Below are positions 8,701 to 17,159 of a DNA stretch of 64,000 nucleotides, in pieces. The DNA is taken from the NCBI RefSeq assembly GCF_041154485.1, contig NZ_AP028669.1, positions 4,877,001 to 4,941,000 on the forward strand, written 5' to 3'. The first letter of the stretch is position 1; each line of letters starts with the position of its first letter. The stretch comes from Variovorax sp. V93. Its GTDB lineage: Bacteria; Pseudomonadota; Gammaproteobacteria; Burkholderiales; Burkholderiaceae_C. The notes beneath the pieces were generated by a model. The model worked only from the letters and a program-made list of their open reading frames with translations. It was not told the origin of the DNA and searched no databases. The position numbers were made by a program, and so were the translations under genes.

Positions 8701-11700
8701 CAGGTGGACGGCACGGCGGGCCACGGCGACATCGTGGCCAACGGCGCGCTGACGCTGCAGGCCCTTGGCGCCAACAGCTTCACGGCCACCGTCAACGGCT
8801 CGCTGCAAAGCGGCGGCCTGCTGCGCGTGCAAGGCGATGCGAACTCCACCCTGGCGCTCAACGGCAACGCGCTCGGCGATTCGATTGCCGTGAACATCGG
8901 CAAGGTCAGCATCGGCGCACAGGCGGCGATGGTGTCGCAGTACACGCTCGACCTCGACGCCTCCGCGCTGTCGCTGGCGGTCCAGGGAACCGGCGCGACC
9001 GCCAAGACCGGCCGCATCCTCGCCGCGGTGGACGCGAGCCGCCAGGGCAAGGGCACGATCCGCGTCTCGAACGCCTTCACCAACGACGGCCTGCTGTTCT
9101 CGGCCCACGACCTCGAGGTGCAGGCGCCTTCGATCGCGGTCGGCGCGACCGGCGCCATCTCGGCGCTCAACGACCTGAAAGTGCACGCCAACGGCGGCAC
9201 GCTCGACCTCGCGGCCGCCACGCCCGATGCACAGGCAGGCAACCTGAACAACGCAGGCCTGCTGTACGCGGGCCGCATGCTCACCGCCCAGGCCAACGGC
9301 ACGCTCGCCAACACGGGCGACATCCACAGCGACGACAGCCTCTCGCTGCGCGCGAACACCCTGCTCAACGGCCGCATCATCAACGCCGCCAACGACATCG
9401 CGATCGTGGCGGCCACCCTGAAGAACGAGGTCCCGGGACTCGAGCGCATCACCACGCGCGGGCCCGACAGCGCCCACACCGAGGTCGCCTCGCGCGACGA
9501 CTACCACGACGGGGCTGCGGATGGCGGCAACAAGGACGAGGCCACGCTGTACCAGTACAGCTACACCACCACGCAGTCCTATTCGCAGCCACTGCCGGAG
9601 GTCATGCCGCAGATCACGGCCGGCCGCAACATGCGGCTGGCGTTCCATGAAGGCAGCAACATCGGCGGCACCATCTATGCCGGCGCCTCGATGAACCTGC
9701 AGGGCTTCTCGCACGATCCCGCGCAGGCGAACGGCAGCCTGCATGCCGGCCTCGGCATCGCGGACGATGCGGGCCACGGCTTCCAGCTCACCGGCGCGAA
9801 GTTCACCAACGACAACCTGGCGCTCACCACCACCACGCATATCGTTCGCTATTCGCTGACGACAAAGTACGTGGCGCTGGGTCCCAAGATCGATTACGAA
9901 GACCGCCTGTGCGACCGCAACGGCACATGGGATGCCGTCTGCTACACCAGCGGCTACGAAGACAGCCCGCAGTCGTCCAGCGCCAACAACGTGCTGCGGG
10001 CCGGCCTCTACACCGCGAGCCTGCGCGGCTCCGGCTTCAGCCTCGTCAACAACGGCTCCACGGCGCAGGACGTGGGCAGCGACCAGATTCTCGACGGCGT
10101 GCGCGAAGCCGCTGCGCCCGCATCGACGGACGTGCCGCGCACGGTCGGCCAGGGCGCGTTGCCCGGCAGCGCCGTCGGCCGCGGCCCCAGCGTGGCCGTC
10201 GCTGCCGTCGACGCCGCGTCTTTCGGCGGCAGCACCGGCACGCGCCCGCTGCCGGCCATGTCCTTCCTGGATGCCAACGCCGCCAACGGCGTGAGGGGGA
10301 CATCCTTCGGCGGCATCAACATTGCGCTGCCGGGCAACCCGAACGGCTACTTCGTGACCGCGCGATCTCCAGACGCGAGATACCTGGTGGAGAGCAATCC
10401 GCTCTACCTGACGGGCACCGCCTCGGTCGGGTCGGACTACCTGACCCGGCTGCTGGGGTACGACGCCGACAAGCTGACCATGCGCCTGGGCGACGCCAGC
10501 TACGAAGCCTGGCTGGTCAAGCAGCAGCTCATCAAGCAGACGGGCAGCGCGGTGCTCGCGAGCTACCAGGGCGCCGACACGCAGATGAAGGGGCTGATGG
10601 AGAGCGCCGCCACGCAAAGCGGCTCGCTGGGGCTGGTCTACGGCAAGGCGCTCACGCCCGAGCAGCAGGCCTCGCTCAAGCAGGACATCGTGTGGATGGT
10701 GCAGACCGAGATCGGCGGCAAGACGGTGCTCGCGCCGGTGGTCTACCTCGCGCAGGGCACCAAGAACAAGATTGCCAGCGGCGCCGTCATCTCGGCGCAG
10801 GACGCCGACCTCAGCCTCACTTCGCTGACCAACACCGGCGGCACCATCGTGGGCGGCCGCTCGCTGGTGATCGCATCGGCCGGCGACATCACCAACCTGT
10901 CGGGCCTGATCAAGGGCGGCGACGTCAGCCTCAGCTCGACGCAGGGCAGCATCGTCAACAAGACGGCCAGCGAAGGCGGCGGAGGCGAGCATTTCTACAA
11001 CACGGTGATCGGCAAGACCGCGGGCATCGAGTCGACCGGCACCCTCTCCCTGGACGCAAAGAAGGACATCACGAACCTCGGCGCCACCCTGAACGCCGGC
11101 ACCGATGCCAGCCTCAAGGCCGGCGGCAAAGTGAGCTTCGACACCATCGAGAAGAAGGAGACGAGCAGCACGTTCTCGAACATCCAGGTCAAGAACGGCA
11201 GCGGCACCAAGGACAGCACCACGACCAGCGTCACCCAGGTGAAGTCCGGCCTCACGGTCGGCGGCAACCTGGCGGTGCAGGCCGGCAACGACATCACGCT
11301 GGCCGGCACCGATGCCAAGGTCGGCGGCAACGCCGATCTGCAGGCCGGCAACAACCTCAACATCGTCGCGCGAGAGAACACGACGACGACGCACACCGAG
11401 ACCAAGGCGAGCGGCCTCGGCATGAACAACTCGCTGTACGGCACCACGAAGACGACCAGCGATTCGCTGTCGGTGCGCAACGTGGGCAGCGGCCTCGAAG
11501 TGGGTGGCAACGCCAGCCTCGCCGCGAAGAACGACATCACCGTCCAGGGCTCGAACGTCGACGTCAAGGGCGACGGCAGGATCAGCGCCACCAACGTCAA
11601 CGTGCTTGCGGGCCGCAACTACGACGAGACCCACACCACGACCAGGAACACGGGCGTGATGCAGGTCGGCGCCTCCGGCAAGGGTTCGGCCAGCGCCGCG

Positions 11701-14544
11701 GCGGCGTCGAAGGCCGGCTCGGGGCGCGGGCTCGCCAATGCCTCGGCCGAAGCGTCGGCCGGCGCGGCCGGCAAGGGTGCCGCGGGCCTGGCCTTCAGCT
11801 CGACCACCACCACGACCACCGACACCACCGACCTGCGCCATGTCGGCTCGAACCTGAACTTCGGCGGCAACCTCGCGGTGGATGCCTCGAAGGACCTCAC
11901 GCTGCAGGGCTCGGCCGTCAATGCCGGCGGCAACGCGGCGGTGAACGCACAGAACGTGAACCTGCTCGCCGCGGAGGACAAGAAGACCTCCACCACCAGC
12001 ACGGCCACCACCAAGGTCGGGCTGATGGCCAGCACCGACAACAAGGCCCAATCGGGCGTGGGCGCGAGCGCCTCGGCCGCAGGCGGCAAGGGCAACCCGA
12101 ACGCGGGCGCCGACGCCAATGCCGGGGCCTCGGCCACGAGCGAGAACCACCTCGACGTCTTCCAGCAGACGAAGAGCACCACCCGCACGCTCGACACGAC
12201 GCACCAGGGCTCGGCCATCAACGCCAAGGGAAACCTCGACGTCACGGCGCGCGACAACCTGACGCTCGAAGGTTCGACCATGAGCGCGGGCAAGGACATG
12301 AGCCTTGCGGCGACCGACATGAGCTTCAAGGCGGTGCACGACGAGCACCAGGTGTCGAACACCAGCAGCAGCACCACCGCGGGCCTCTATGCATCCGGCA
12401 AGGCGCAGGCCGGCGCGAGTGCCGAAGCCGGCGTGGGCATCGGCGCCAAGGCGGGCGCCCAGGCCAACGCCTCGGCCACGGGCGAAGTGGGCCTGTACGG
12501 ATCGAACACCAGGGCGAGCTCCGTCGAAGGATCAACGACGGCCGTGACCTCCGGCCTCTCGGCCGGCAACAACATCACGCGCAAGGCGGCCAACAGCATC
12601 ACCGACGTGGGCACGCGCATCGAGGGCGGCGGCAACCTCGAGCAGTCGGCCAAGACCATCACCAGCCTGGCAGCGGCCAACACCACCTACGCCTCCTCGG
12701 AGAGCACGAGCCACACCGCCAAGGTGGGCGCCTATGGCGAGGCTTCGGCCAGCGTCTCGGGGGAGGGCCAGGTCGGGCCGGGCGCCAGCAAGCAGTCGAT
12801 GAACGTCGGCGTCGGCGGCGGCGTGAAGGCGAGCTACGAGTACGGCAAGGAGACCGCGCAATCCAGCAGCAGCACGGCCGTCGTGTCCACCATCCGGATG
12901 GGCGGCAGCGTGAGCAGCAGCTCGAGCGGCCAGACCACGCTCGAGGGCACGCAGATCGAAGCAAAGAAGAACGTCACGCTGGAAGCCGGATCGCTCGACT
13001 ACAGGGCTGCGCAGAACACGAGCAGCAGCAGTTCCAGCACGACGAGCGCGGGCGGCTCGGTCAAGGCCGACATCGTCAACAAGGGCGGCAGCGCCGAAGT
13101 CAGCTACCAGGGCGAGAAGAGCAAGGAGAGCACCAGCACCGCGGTGGCCGGCGGCATCGCGAGCGGGGGCAACCTCACCATCAGGACGCAGGGCGACACG
13201 CGCCTGGAAGGCACCCACATCGCCGCGGGCGGCGCAGCCACCGTGGATGCGGGCGGCAAGCTCGACTTTGCGGCGGCCAAGAACACGGCCTCTTCCAGCA
13301 GCGAGCAGGTCGGCGTGGCAGCCGGCGTCACCGCAACCAAGAAGGGCGGCAGCGGCAGCGTGGACGTGAGCGTCGGCAGGTCGCGCAGCAGCCTCGACCA
13401 GGACGTGGCCGGCAGCATTTCGAGCGGCAGCGGACCGCTGACACTGCGCAGCGGCGGCGACGCGAGCTTCACAGGCACGGCCATCGCCAGCACGGCCGGC
13501 GACGTGACGGTGGCGGCCGGCGGCAACCTGGCGATGAACGCGGCGCGCACCATCGCCACCAGCGAGTCGCTCAGCGTCGACGTCTCGGCGGCGGGCGGCG
13601 GCGGCAACAAGGAGAAGGTCACGGGCAGCACCTTCATCGGCAGCCTGCCCTCCGACAAGGGCACGGCCGTCAACCACCGCAGCGGGCAGGCGTCGCTCGG
13701 CGTCGGCTCGTCCAAGTCCGACAGCAACATCGCCACCGCCGGCAGCATTTCGAGCGGCGGAAAGATCAGCCTGTCCTCGGGCGGCAACACCTCGCTCGAA
13801 GGCACCCAGGTGGCGGCGGCCAACGGCGTGGCGGTCGACACCGGCGGCAGCTTCGAGACCAAGGCGGCCGTCAGCACCAGCAGCTCGCAGGTGGTGGGCT
13901 TCTCGGCCTCCGCCTCCGGATCGAGCATGACGCCCTCCGGCAAGACGGGTGCGAAGACGAACCCTCCGGCTGCACCGGCACCCGCACCCGCACCCGCACC
14001 TGCCCCCGCTCCAACCACGGCCCCGCCGGCTCCCAGCCAGCCACCGACGACGCCTCCCCCCGCGACGCCCGGCAGCAGCAATCCACCGGCCGTGCCACCG
14101 CCGCCGACGCCCACGGCAGCAGCAGCCGCCGCAGGCACACCGGCCGCGCCCGCCCCCAAGCCCCCGGCCTCCCCCTACGAACAGCAGAAGGGCGGCGGCA
14201 TGGCCAACGTCTATGTGGACAAGCAGAAGAACACCACCGTGCAGAACACCGCGATCAGCGGCGGCGCGGGCGGCATCGTCGTCAACCAGGGCAAGTCGAC
14301 GCCCGGCGCGCAGCAGATCACGGCCAGCGTCCCGCTGCCCGCCGCGATGCCGCCTGGCAAGGCGCCCCAGGCCCTGACCAGCGACGGCAAGCCGCTACCG
14401 GCATGGCTGAAGTTCGACCCGAAGACCGGCACCTTCCAGGGCAAGCCGCCGGCCGGCTTCAAGGGCGAACTCAAGGTCAACGTCAGCGTGCCGCAGGCCG
14501 ACGGCACGACCAAGACGGTGCCGATGCGCTTCTCCGGCCAATGA
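5737..14544 (+). CDS. FhaB-like filamentous haemagglutinin adhesin (TpsA exoprotein)
   Basis: 2935 residues. An extended signal peptide region (MNHIYRVVWNAAFGSW...) leads into a basic stretch and a hydrophobic core cleaved near SAAQA. The TPS secretion domain follows, with the hallmark NPYGITCSGCGFINTDR. Residues ~300-1250 are imperfect ~20-residue beta-helix repeats of the LDNSGTLQAG type. From ~1650 a second class appears, pairing GGNLAVQAGNDITLAG-type turns with Thr/Ser-rich arms. A proline-rich linker around residues 2745-2800 precedes a C-terminal domain with LPAWLKFDPKTGTFQG, typical of putative-Ig/CADG folds. No VENN motif and no immunity-like gene are present, so an adhesin is more likely than a contact-dependent toxin. 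Very long antisense open frames over it are GC-bias shadows. Confidence 0.95.
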   Translation: MNHIYRVVWNAAFGSWVAVAETARGRGKGSRRSRLAAAAVLAAALSAAQAQVPSAVLAPGGQASAYVSPNGTTVVNINAANAAGLSHNRYQQFNVNANGLVLNNTTSTQQINYQSQLAGQVLANFNMVAPANVILNEVVSNNRSTLAGFTEVLGNKADVVLANPYGITCSGCGFINTDRVTLSTGVPFFTANGALGGFNVNQGDILVTGNGLNATAQQVLDLVTRSVRLEASVNAKDLGIFAGPNRWDYGTRAITGSADALGSAPAYAIDSSALGGMYANRIRLMATEAGVGVRMLGDAAASAEDFTLSAAGRIELRNRLSAQRDVLVASSSTDAAAIALVDATLTAARDARVAAAQGGLALDRASLIAGNDLEAGARRIDAGQGSRLQSARALEARATAGDLALGAAAVRAGGDLHLAAAGTVSTASGDGQGVQSTGGQLAIDAAQGIANAGTLTADQGGVTLRAGGVITNSGQINAGQNLDIADAAGGATQAIDNRGTLLAGRSMTARAAAIDNSGWMQAGSANTIDAASLHNSGKLIAVTGTATLHVAGTLSNTGSVRAAQDIAVAGRDGAAVQVLTNSGDLLAARAMDLNAAVLSNQAGGWIQAATGSVVRAGALDNSGTWLLSQQAGAADRMEIGGTLLNSGVMQSAGDAAITAGAIDNRHAIAAAGNLGATVSGGLQNASGAVMQAGQTLSLASGGAFGNAAGGTLAGANVALSSAQGLDNAGVVDATSGSAVVRADGTIANSGTIHAGTSLDIADRSGGATEVLDNSGKLLSDGSLALAAGTARNQAAGWIQAAGGSRVDAGSLDNAGTWLLSTQSGAAPSQVNVAGLLANRGTLQAREDATLGANRLDNQAGALLRAGGRLQANVGAADGLDNAGTMQAGSTLGISGTGSRLANAGLMLGDRLAISVAEISNAGTIQGGGSADSSVAATGSVDNQAGATITLASTGTGGGTLSGQSIANAGMLQSLGALTLGIGSGGLATQVDGTAGHGDIVANGALTLQALGANSFTATVNGSLQSGGLLRVQGDANSTLALNGNALGDSIAVNIGKVSIGAQAAMVSQYTLDLDASALSLAVQGTGATAKTGRILAAVDASRQGKGTIRVSNAFTNDGLLFSAHDLEVQAPSIAVGATGAISALNDLKVHANGGTLDLAAATPDAQAGNLNNAGLLYAGRMLTAQANGTLANTGDIHSDDSLSLRANTLLNGRIINAANDIAIVAATLKNEVPGLERITTRGPDSAHTEVASRDDYHDGAADGGNKDEATLYQYSYTTTQSYSQPLPEVMPQITAGRNMRLAFHEGSNIGGTIYAGASMNLQGFSHDPAQANGSLHAGLGIADDAGHGFQLTGAKFTNDNLALTTTTHIVRYSLTTKYVALGPKIDYEDRLCDRNGTWDAVCYTSGYEDSPQSSSANNVLRAGLYTASLRGSGFSLVNNGSTAQDVGSDQILDGVREAAAPASTDVPRTVGQGALPGSAVGRGPSVAVAAVDAASFGGSTGTRPLPAMSFLDANAANGVRGTSFGGINIALPGNPNGYFVTARSPDARYLVESNPLYLTGTASVGSDYLTRLLGYDADKLTMRLGDASYEAWLVKQQLIKQTGSAVLASYQGADTQMKGLMESAATQSGSLGLVYGKALTPEQQASLKQDIVWMVQTEIGGKTVLAPVVYLAQGTKNKIASGAVISAQDADLSLTSLTNTGGTIVGGRSLVIASAGDITNLSGLIKGGDVSLSSTQGSIVNKTASEGGGGEHFYNTVIGKTAGIESTGTLSLDAKKDITNLGATLNAGTDASLKAGGKVSFDTIEKKETSSTFSNIQVKNGSGTKDSTTTSVTQVKSGLTVGGNLAVQAGNDITLAGTDAKVGGNADLQAGNNLNIVARENTTTTHTETKASGLGMNNSLYGTTKTTSDSLSVRNVGSGLEVGGNASLAAKNDITVQGSNVDVKGDGRISATNVNVLAGRNYDETHTTTRNTGVMQVGASGKGSASAAAASKAGSGRGLANASAEASAGAAGKGAAGLAFSSTTTTTTDTTDLRHVGSNLNFGGNLAVDASKDLTLQGSAVNAGGNAAVNAQNVNLLAAEDKKTSTTSTATTKVGLMASTDNKAQSGVGASASAAGGKGNPNAGADANAGASATSENHLDVFQQTKSTTRTLDTTHQGSAINAKGNLDVTARDNLTLEGSTMSAGKDMSLAATDMSFKAVHDEHQVSNTSSSTTAGLYASGKAQAGASAEAGVGIGAKAGAQANASATGEVGLYGSNTRASSVEGSTTAVTSGLSAGNNITRKAANSITDVGTRIEGGGNLEQSAKTITSLAAANTTYASSESTSHTAKVGAYGEASASVSGEGQVGPGASKQSMNVGVGGGVKASYEYGKETAQSSSSTAVVSTIRMGGSVSSSSSGQTTLEGTQIEAKKNVTLEAGSLDYRAAQNTSSSSSSTTSAGGSVKADIVNKGGSAEVSYQGEKSKESTSTAVAGGIASGGNLTIRTQGDTRLEGTHIAAGGAATVDAGGKLDFAAAKNTASSSSEQVGVAAGVTATKKGGSGSVDVSVGRSRSSLDQDVAGSISSGSGPLTLRSGGDASFTGTAIASTAGDVTVAAGGNLAMNAARTIATSESLSVDVSAAGGGGNKEKVTGSTFIGSLPSDKGTAVNHRSGQASLGVGSSKSDSNIATAGSISSGGKISLSSGGNTSLEGTQVAAANGVAVDTGGSFETKAAVSTSSSQVVGFSASASGSSMTPSGKTGAKTNPPAAPAPAPAPAPAPAPTTAPPAPSQPPTTPPPATPGSSNPPAVPPPPTPTAAAAAAGTPAAPAPKPPASPYEQQKGGGMANVYVDKQKNTTVQNTAISGGAGGIVVNQGKSTPGAQQITASVPLPAAMPPGKAPQALTSDGKPLPAWLKFDPKTGTFQGKPPAGFKGELKVNVSVPQADGTTKTVPMRFSGQ
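13972..14010 (+). repeat. GCACCC-type hexanucleotide repeat in the FhaB-like proline linker
   Basis: Tandem, slightly degenerate GCACCC units encode the Pro-Ala alternation that opens the proline-rich linker before the C-terminal domain. Because each unit is six bases, slippage would change linker length without breaking the frame. Confidence 0.6.
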
Positions 14545-14595
14545 CATGGAAGTTGTTGAGAGAATCCAGGCCCACCCTGCCGCCGGCATGGCCCG

Positions 14596-15273
14596 ATGAA
14601 GGAAGAGCGCTTGTTGTTGAACGTCCTGATCGTCGATGACGACGAACCCGTGCGCCGGCGCCTGCAGCGCATCGTCTTGCAGGTGCACGGCCACGCGCTG
14701 TGCGAGCAAGTCGATTCGCTGGCGCAAGCGCGGGCGCAACTGGCCCTGCGGCGCTTCGATCTCGCGCTGGTCGACGTCGGCCTGCCCGACGGCAGCGGCA
14801 TCGAGCTCGTGGAATGGATGCAGGCGCATGCGCCGCAGACCGAGACGGTGATCGTCTCCAGCCTCGGCGACGACGCGACCGTGCTGCGCGCCATCCGCGG
14901 CGGCGCGACCGGCTACCTGCTGAAGAACGGCGAGGACGTGGAGCTGGAGCTCTCGCTGCGCAGCATGCAGCGCGGCGGCGCTCCCATCGACCCCGTGATC
15001 GCGCGGCGCATCCTGCAACTGATGGCCGAGCCGCCGGCCGCGCAGGTGGTTAGGATGGCAGCCGCCCCAGCGGACGCGGGCCTGCTCAGCGAACGCGAGA
15101 TCGAGGTGCTCGAACTGGTGGCGCAGGGGCAGAGCAACCGCGAGATCGCGCAAAGCCTGTACATCTCGGTCAACACCGTCGAATGCCACGCCAAGAACAT
15201 CTATCGCAAGCTTGCGGTGCACTCGCGGGCCGCGGCCGTCCACAGCGCCCGAGGGCGTGGCCTGCTGCCCTGA
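14596..15273 (+). CDS. NarL/FixJ-type LuxR response regulator
   Basis: 225 residues. The receiver domain shows the acidic pocket (VDDDE at residues 13-17), the phospho-acceptor Asp60 in LVDVGLPDGSG, the Thr/Ser switch in VIVSS and the Lys in GYLLKNGED. The C-terminal LuxR helix-turn-helix reads LSEREIEVLELVAQGQ and NREIAQSLYISVNTVECH. It begins 51 bp after the adhesin stop and overlaps or abuts the sensor kinase gene, so the pair probably forms one two-component system. Control of the adhesin genes is a natural but unproven role. Confidence 0.93.
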   Translation: MKEERLLLNVLIVDDDEPVRRRLQRIVLQVHGHALCEQVDSLAQARAQLALRRFDLALVDVGLPDGSGIELVEWMQAHAPQTETVIVSSLGDDATVLRAIRGGATGYLLKNGEDVELELSLRSMQRGGAPIDPVIARRILQLMAEPPAAQVVRMAAAPADAGLLSEREIEVLELVAQGQSNREIAQSLYISVNTVECHAKNIYRKLAVHSRAAAVHSARGRGLLP

Positions 15274-17141
15274 CCCGGCGCGGCCGCGTACTGCGGCAGC
15301 TGCTGGCGGCCCTGCTGTTCCTGTTCCTGCTTGCGGGCCTGGCGCCGGCCGCCGCGCTCGATGCGCCCGGCTTCGAAGGCATCGAGGCCGCGCGTGCCGA
15401 CCCGGCGAGCCCCGACACGCCGCCGGCCGAGGGCTGGACCGCGGTGACGCTGCCCGACGCCTGGGCCGGGCGCTGGCCGGCGCACGACGGCGTGGTGTGG
15501 TACCGCCTGCGGTGGAACGAGCCCGCCACGGCCGGCGCGCCCGCGCCGCGGGGCCTCGCAATGGACTATCTCTCGATGGCCGGCGCCATCTACCTCAACG
15601 GCGCCCTGCTGGCGCGCGACCCGCAGCTCGAGGAGCCGCTGTCGCGCAGCTGGAACCATCCGCGCCATTGGCTGCTGAGCGCGCCGCTGCTGCGCCCCGG
15701 GCCCAACGAGCTGCTGGTGCGGGTCTCGGGCCTTGCGGCCTATGCGCCCGGCCTCGGTCCGGTGCTGGTGGACAGCCCGGCCGCGGCCGACGCCCACTAC
15801 CGGCACGAGCGGCTGATCCGGGAGTCGCTGCACATGCTGAGCCTGGGCATCACCCTTGCCATGGGTGTGCTCTACGGCCTGTTCTGGCTGCTGCGGCGCA
15901 ACGAGACCTTCTACGGCTGGTTCAGCCTGTTCTCGCTGCTGTGGGTGCCGGTGGGCTACAACTACGTCGCGCGGAGCACCTGGCCCTTCGGCAGCACCGA
16001 CACCTACCAGGCCGTCAACATGTCCGCCCTGGTGCTGGGCACCGCCGCCTTCCTGATGTTTGCCCTGCGCTTCTGCGGCCTGCGGCGGCGCCGCGCCGTG
16101 CAGCTCATCGGCGGCGCCGTCGGCCTGACCACGGCCGCCCTGTGGCTCGCGCCGCACGCGCACGCGCTGCTGTCGCCGGTGCGCGGCGCCGCGGTGGTGG
16201 TGGCGCTGGCCACCTACACGCTCAGTGCCTGGATCATCTGCCGCCATGCGCTGGCCTCGCCGCGCAGGCGCGAGGTGCAGGCGCTGGCGCTGTGCACCCT
16301 GCTGCCGCTGGCCGCCGGCACGCACGACGTGCTCGTGTTCCACGGCGTGCTCGCCACCAACCTCTACTACACGCCCTGGTCCTCCAGCGCGATGCTGGTG
16401 GGCATCTCCTTCGTGCTGACCTGGCGCTTCGTGGTCGGTATGCGCCTGGTCGAACATTTCAACGACGAGCTGCGGCACCACGTGGAGGACGCCACCCGGC
16501 GCCTGTCCTCGATGCTGCACCGCGAGCACGCCACCGAACTGCAGAACACGCGCCTGGCCGAACGCATGAACCTCGTGCGCGACCTGCACGACGGCCTGGG
16601 CATGACGCTCAGCGGCCACATCGCCTCGCTCGAGAACCGCAGCGCGGCCGGCCACGACACCGCGCTGTGGGCCCTCAAGGAAGTGCGCGACGACCTGCGC
16701 CTGATCATCGAAAGCTCGTCACTCGACGACACCGACCGGCTGTCCGAACGGATCGCGCCATTGCGCCACCGCACGACGCGCGTGCTGGAGGCGGCCGGCA
16801 TCGAATGCACCTGGGCATTGCAGGGCCTCGACCAGTGCCGCCTCGACGACCGGCGCGGGCTCGACTTTCTCCGGCTGCTGCAGGAAGCGCTGGCCAACGT
16901 GCTCAAGCACAGCCGCGCCTCGAAGGTGCGCATCGGCATCGAGGCGGCCGACGGACAGCTTTCGCTCTCGGTGGCGGACGACGGCAGCGGATTCACCGCC
17001 GGCCGCGACGCGCACGGCGGCATGGGCCTTCGCAACATGGAAGCGCGCGCACGCCGGCTGAACGGCACGCTGGACATCCGGCCGACGCCCGATGGCACCA
17101 CCGTGGCGCTGCGCTTTCCGGTCGAGTTGCCCGCCGGGTGA
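15183..17141 (+). CDS. 7TMR-DISM sensor histidine kinase (HisKA_3 type)
   Basis: 652 residues as delimited by the only in-frame ATG, which overlaps the response regulator by 91 bp. The signal-like hydrophobic core begins just after the regulator stop, so initiation at the CTG at 15270, overlapping that TGA, is a real alternative. The N-terminal periplasmic domain (residues ~55-200) resembles 7TMR-DISMED2 (WYRLRW, IYLNGALLARD). Seven membrane helices follow to ~residue 415. The dimerisation/phospho-acceptor motif is VRDLHDGLGMTLSG with His469, and the ATPase has LLQEALANVLKHSRAS and GSGFTAGRDAHGGMGLRNM. It should phosphorylate the neighbouring NarL-type regulator; the signal is unknown. Confidence 0.9.
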   Translation: MPRQEHLSQACGALAGRGRPQRPRAWPAALTRRGRVLRQLLAALLFLFLLAGLAPAAALDAPGFEGIEAARADPASPDTPPAEGWTAVTLPDAWAGRWPAHDGVVWYRLRWNEPATAGAPAPRGLAMDYLSMAGAIYLNGALLARDPQLEEPLSRSWNHPRHWLLSAPLLRPGPNELLVRVSGLAAYAPGLGPVLVDSPAAADAHYRHERLIRESLHMLSLGITLAMGVLYGLFWLLRRNETFYGWFSLFSLLWVPVGYNYVARSTWPFGSTDTYQAVNMSALVLGTAAFLMFALRFCGLRRRRAVQLIGGAVGLTTAALWLAPHAHALLSPVRGAAVVVALATYTLSAWIICRHALASPRRREVQALALCTLLPLAAGTHDVLVFHGVLATNLYYTPWSSSAMLVGISFVLTWRFVVGMRLVEHFNDELRHHVEDATRRLSSMLHREHATELQNTRLAERMNLVRDLHDGLGMTLSGHIASLENRSAAGHDTALWALKEVRDDLRLIIESSSLDDTDRLSERIAPLRHRTTRVLEAAGIECTWALQGLDQCRLDDRRGLDFLRLLQEALANVLKHSRASKVRIGIEAADGQLSLSVADDGSGFTAGRDAHGGMGLRNMEARARRLNGTLDIRPTPDGTTVALRFPVELPAG

Positions 17142-17159
17142 TGGCTGCGCGGCAGGGAG

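Noticed and set aside
3688..12348. Very long open frame on the minus strand opposite the FhaB-like gene
   Set aside because: Composition is Gly/Arg/Ala/Val/His-rich without any domain, and it runs through several real plus-strand genes. It is a shadow caused by high GC at third positions.
13972..14010. CRISPR-like or phase-variable repeat
   Set aside because: The repeat unit is six bases, without spacers, and slippage would keep the frame. No CRISPR array was seen anywhere in the window.
13000..14544. Contact-dependent inhibition toxin at the adhesin C-terminus
   Set aside because: No VENN-type motif, no toxin-like terminal domain and no small immunity gene downstream; the next gene is a response regulator.
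9909..14639. Long second plus-strand frame inside the adhesin gene
   Set aside because: It is Arg/Gln/Gly-rich and featureless, whereas the other frame carries the continuous beta-helix repeats and the C-terminal domain.
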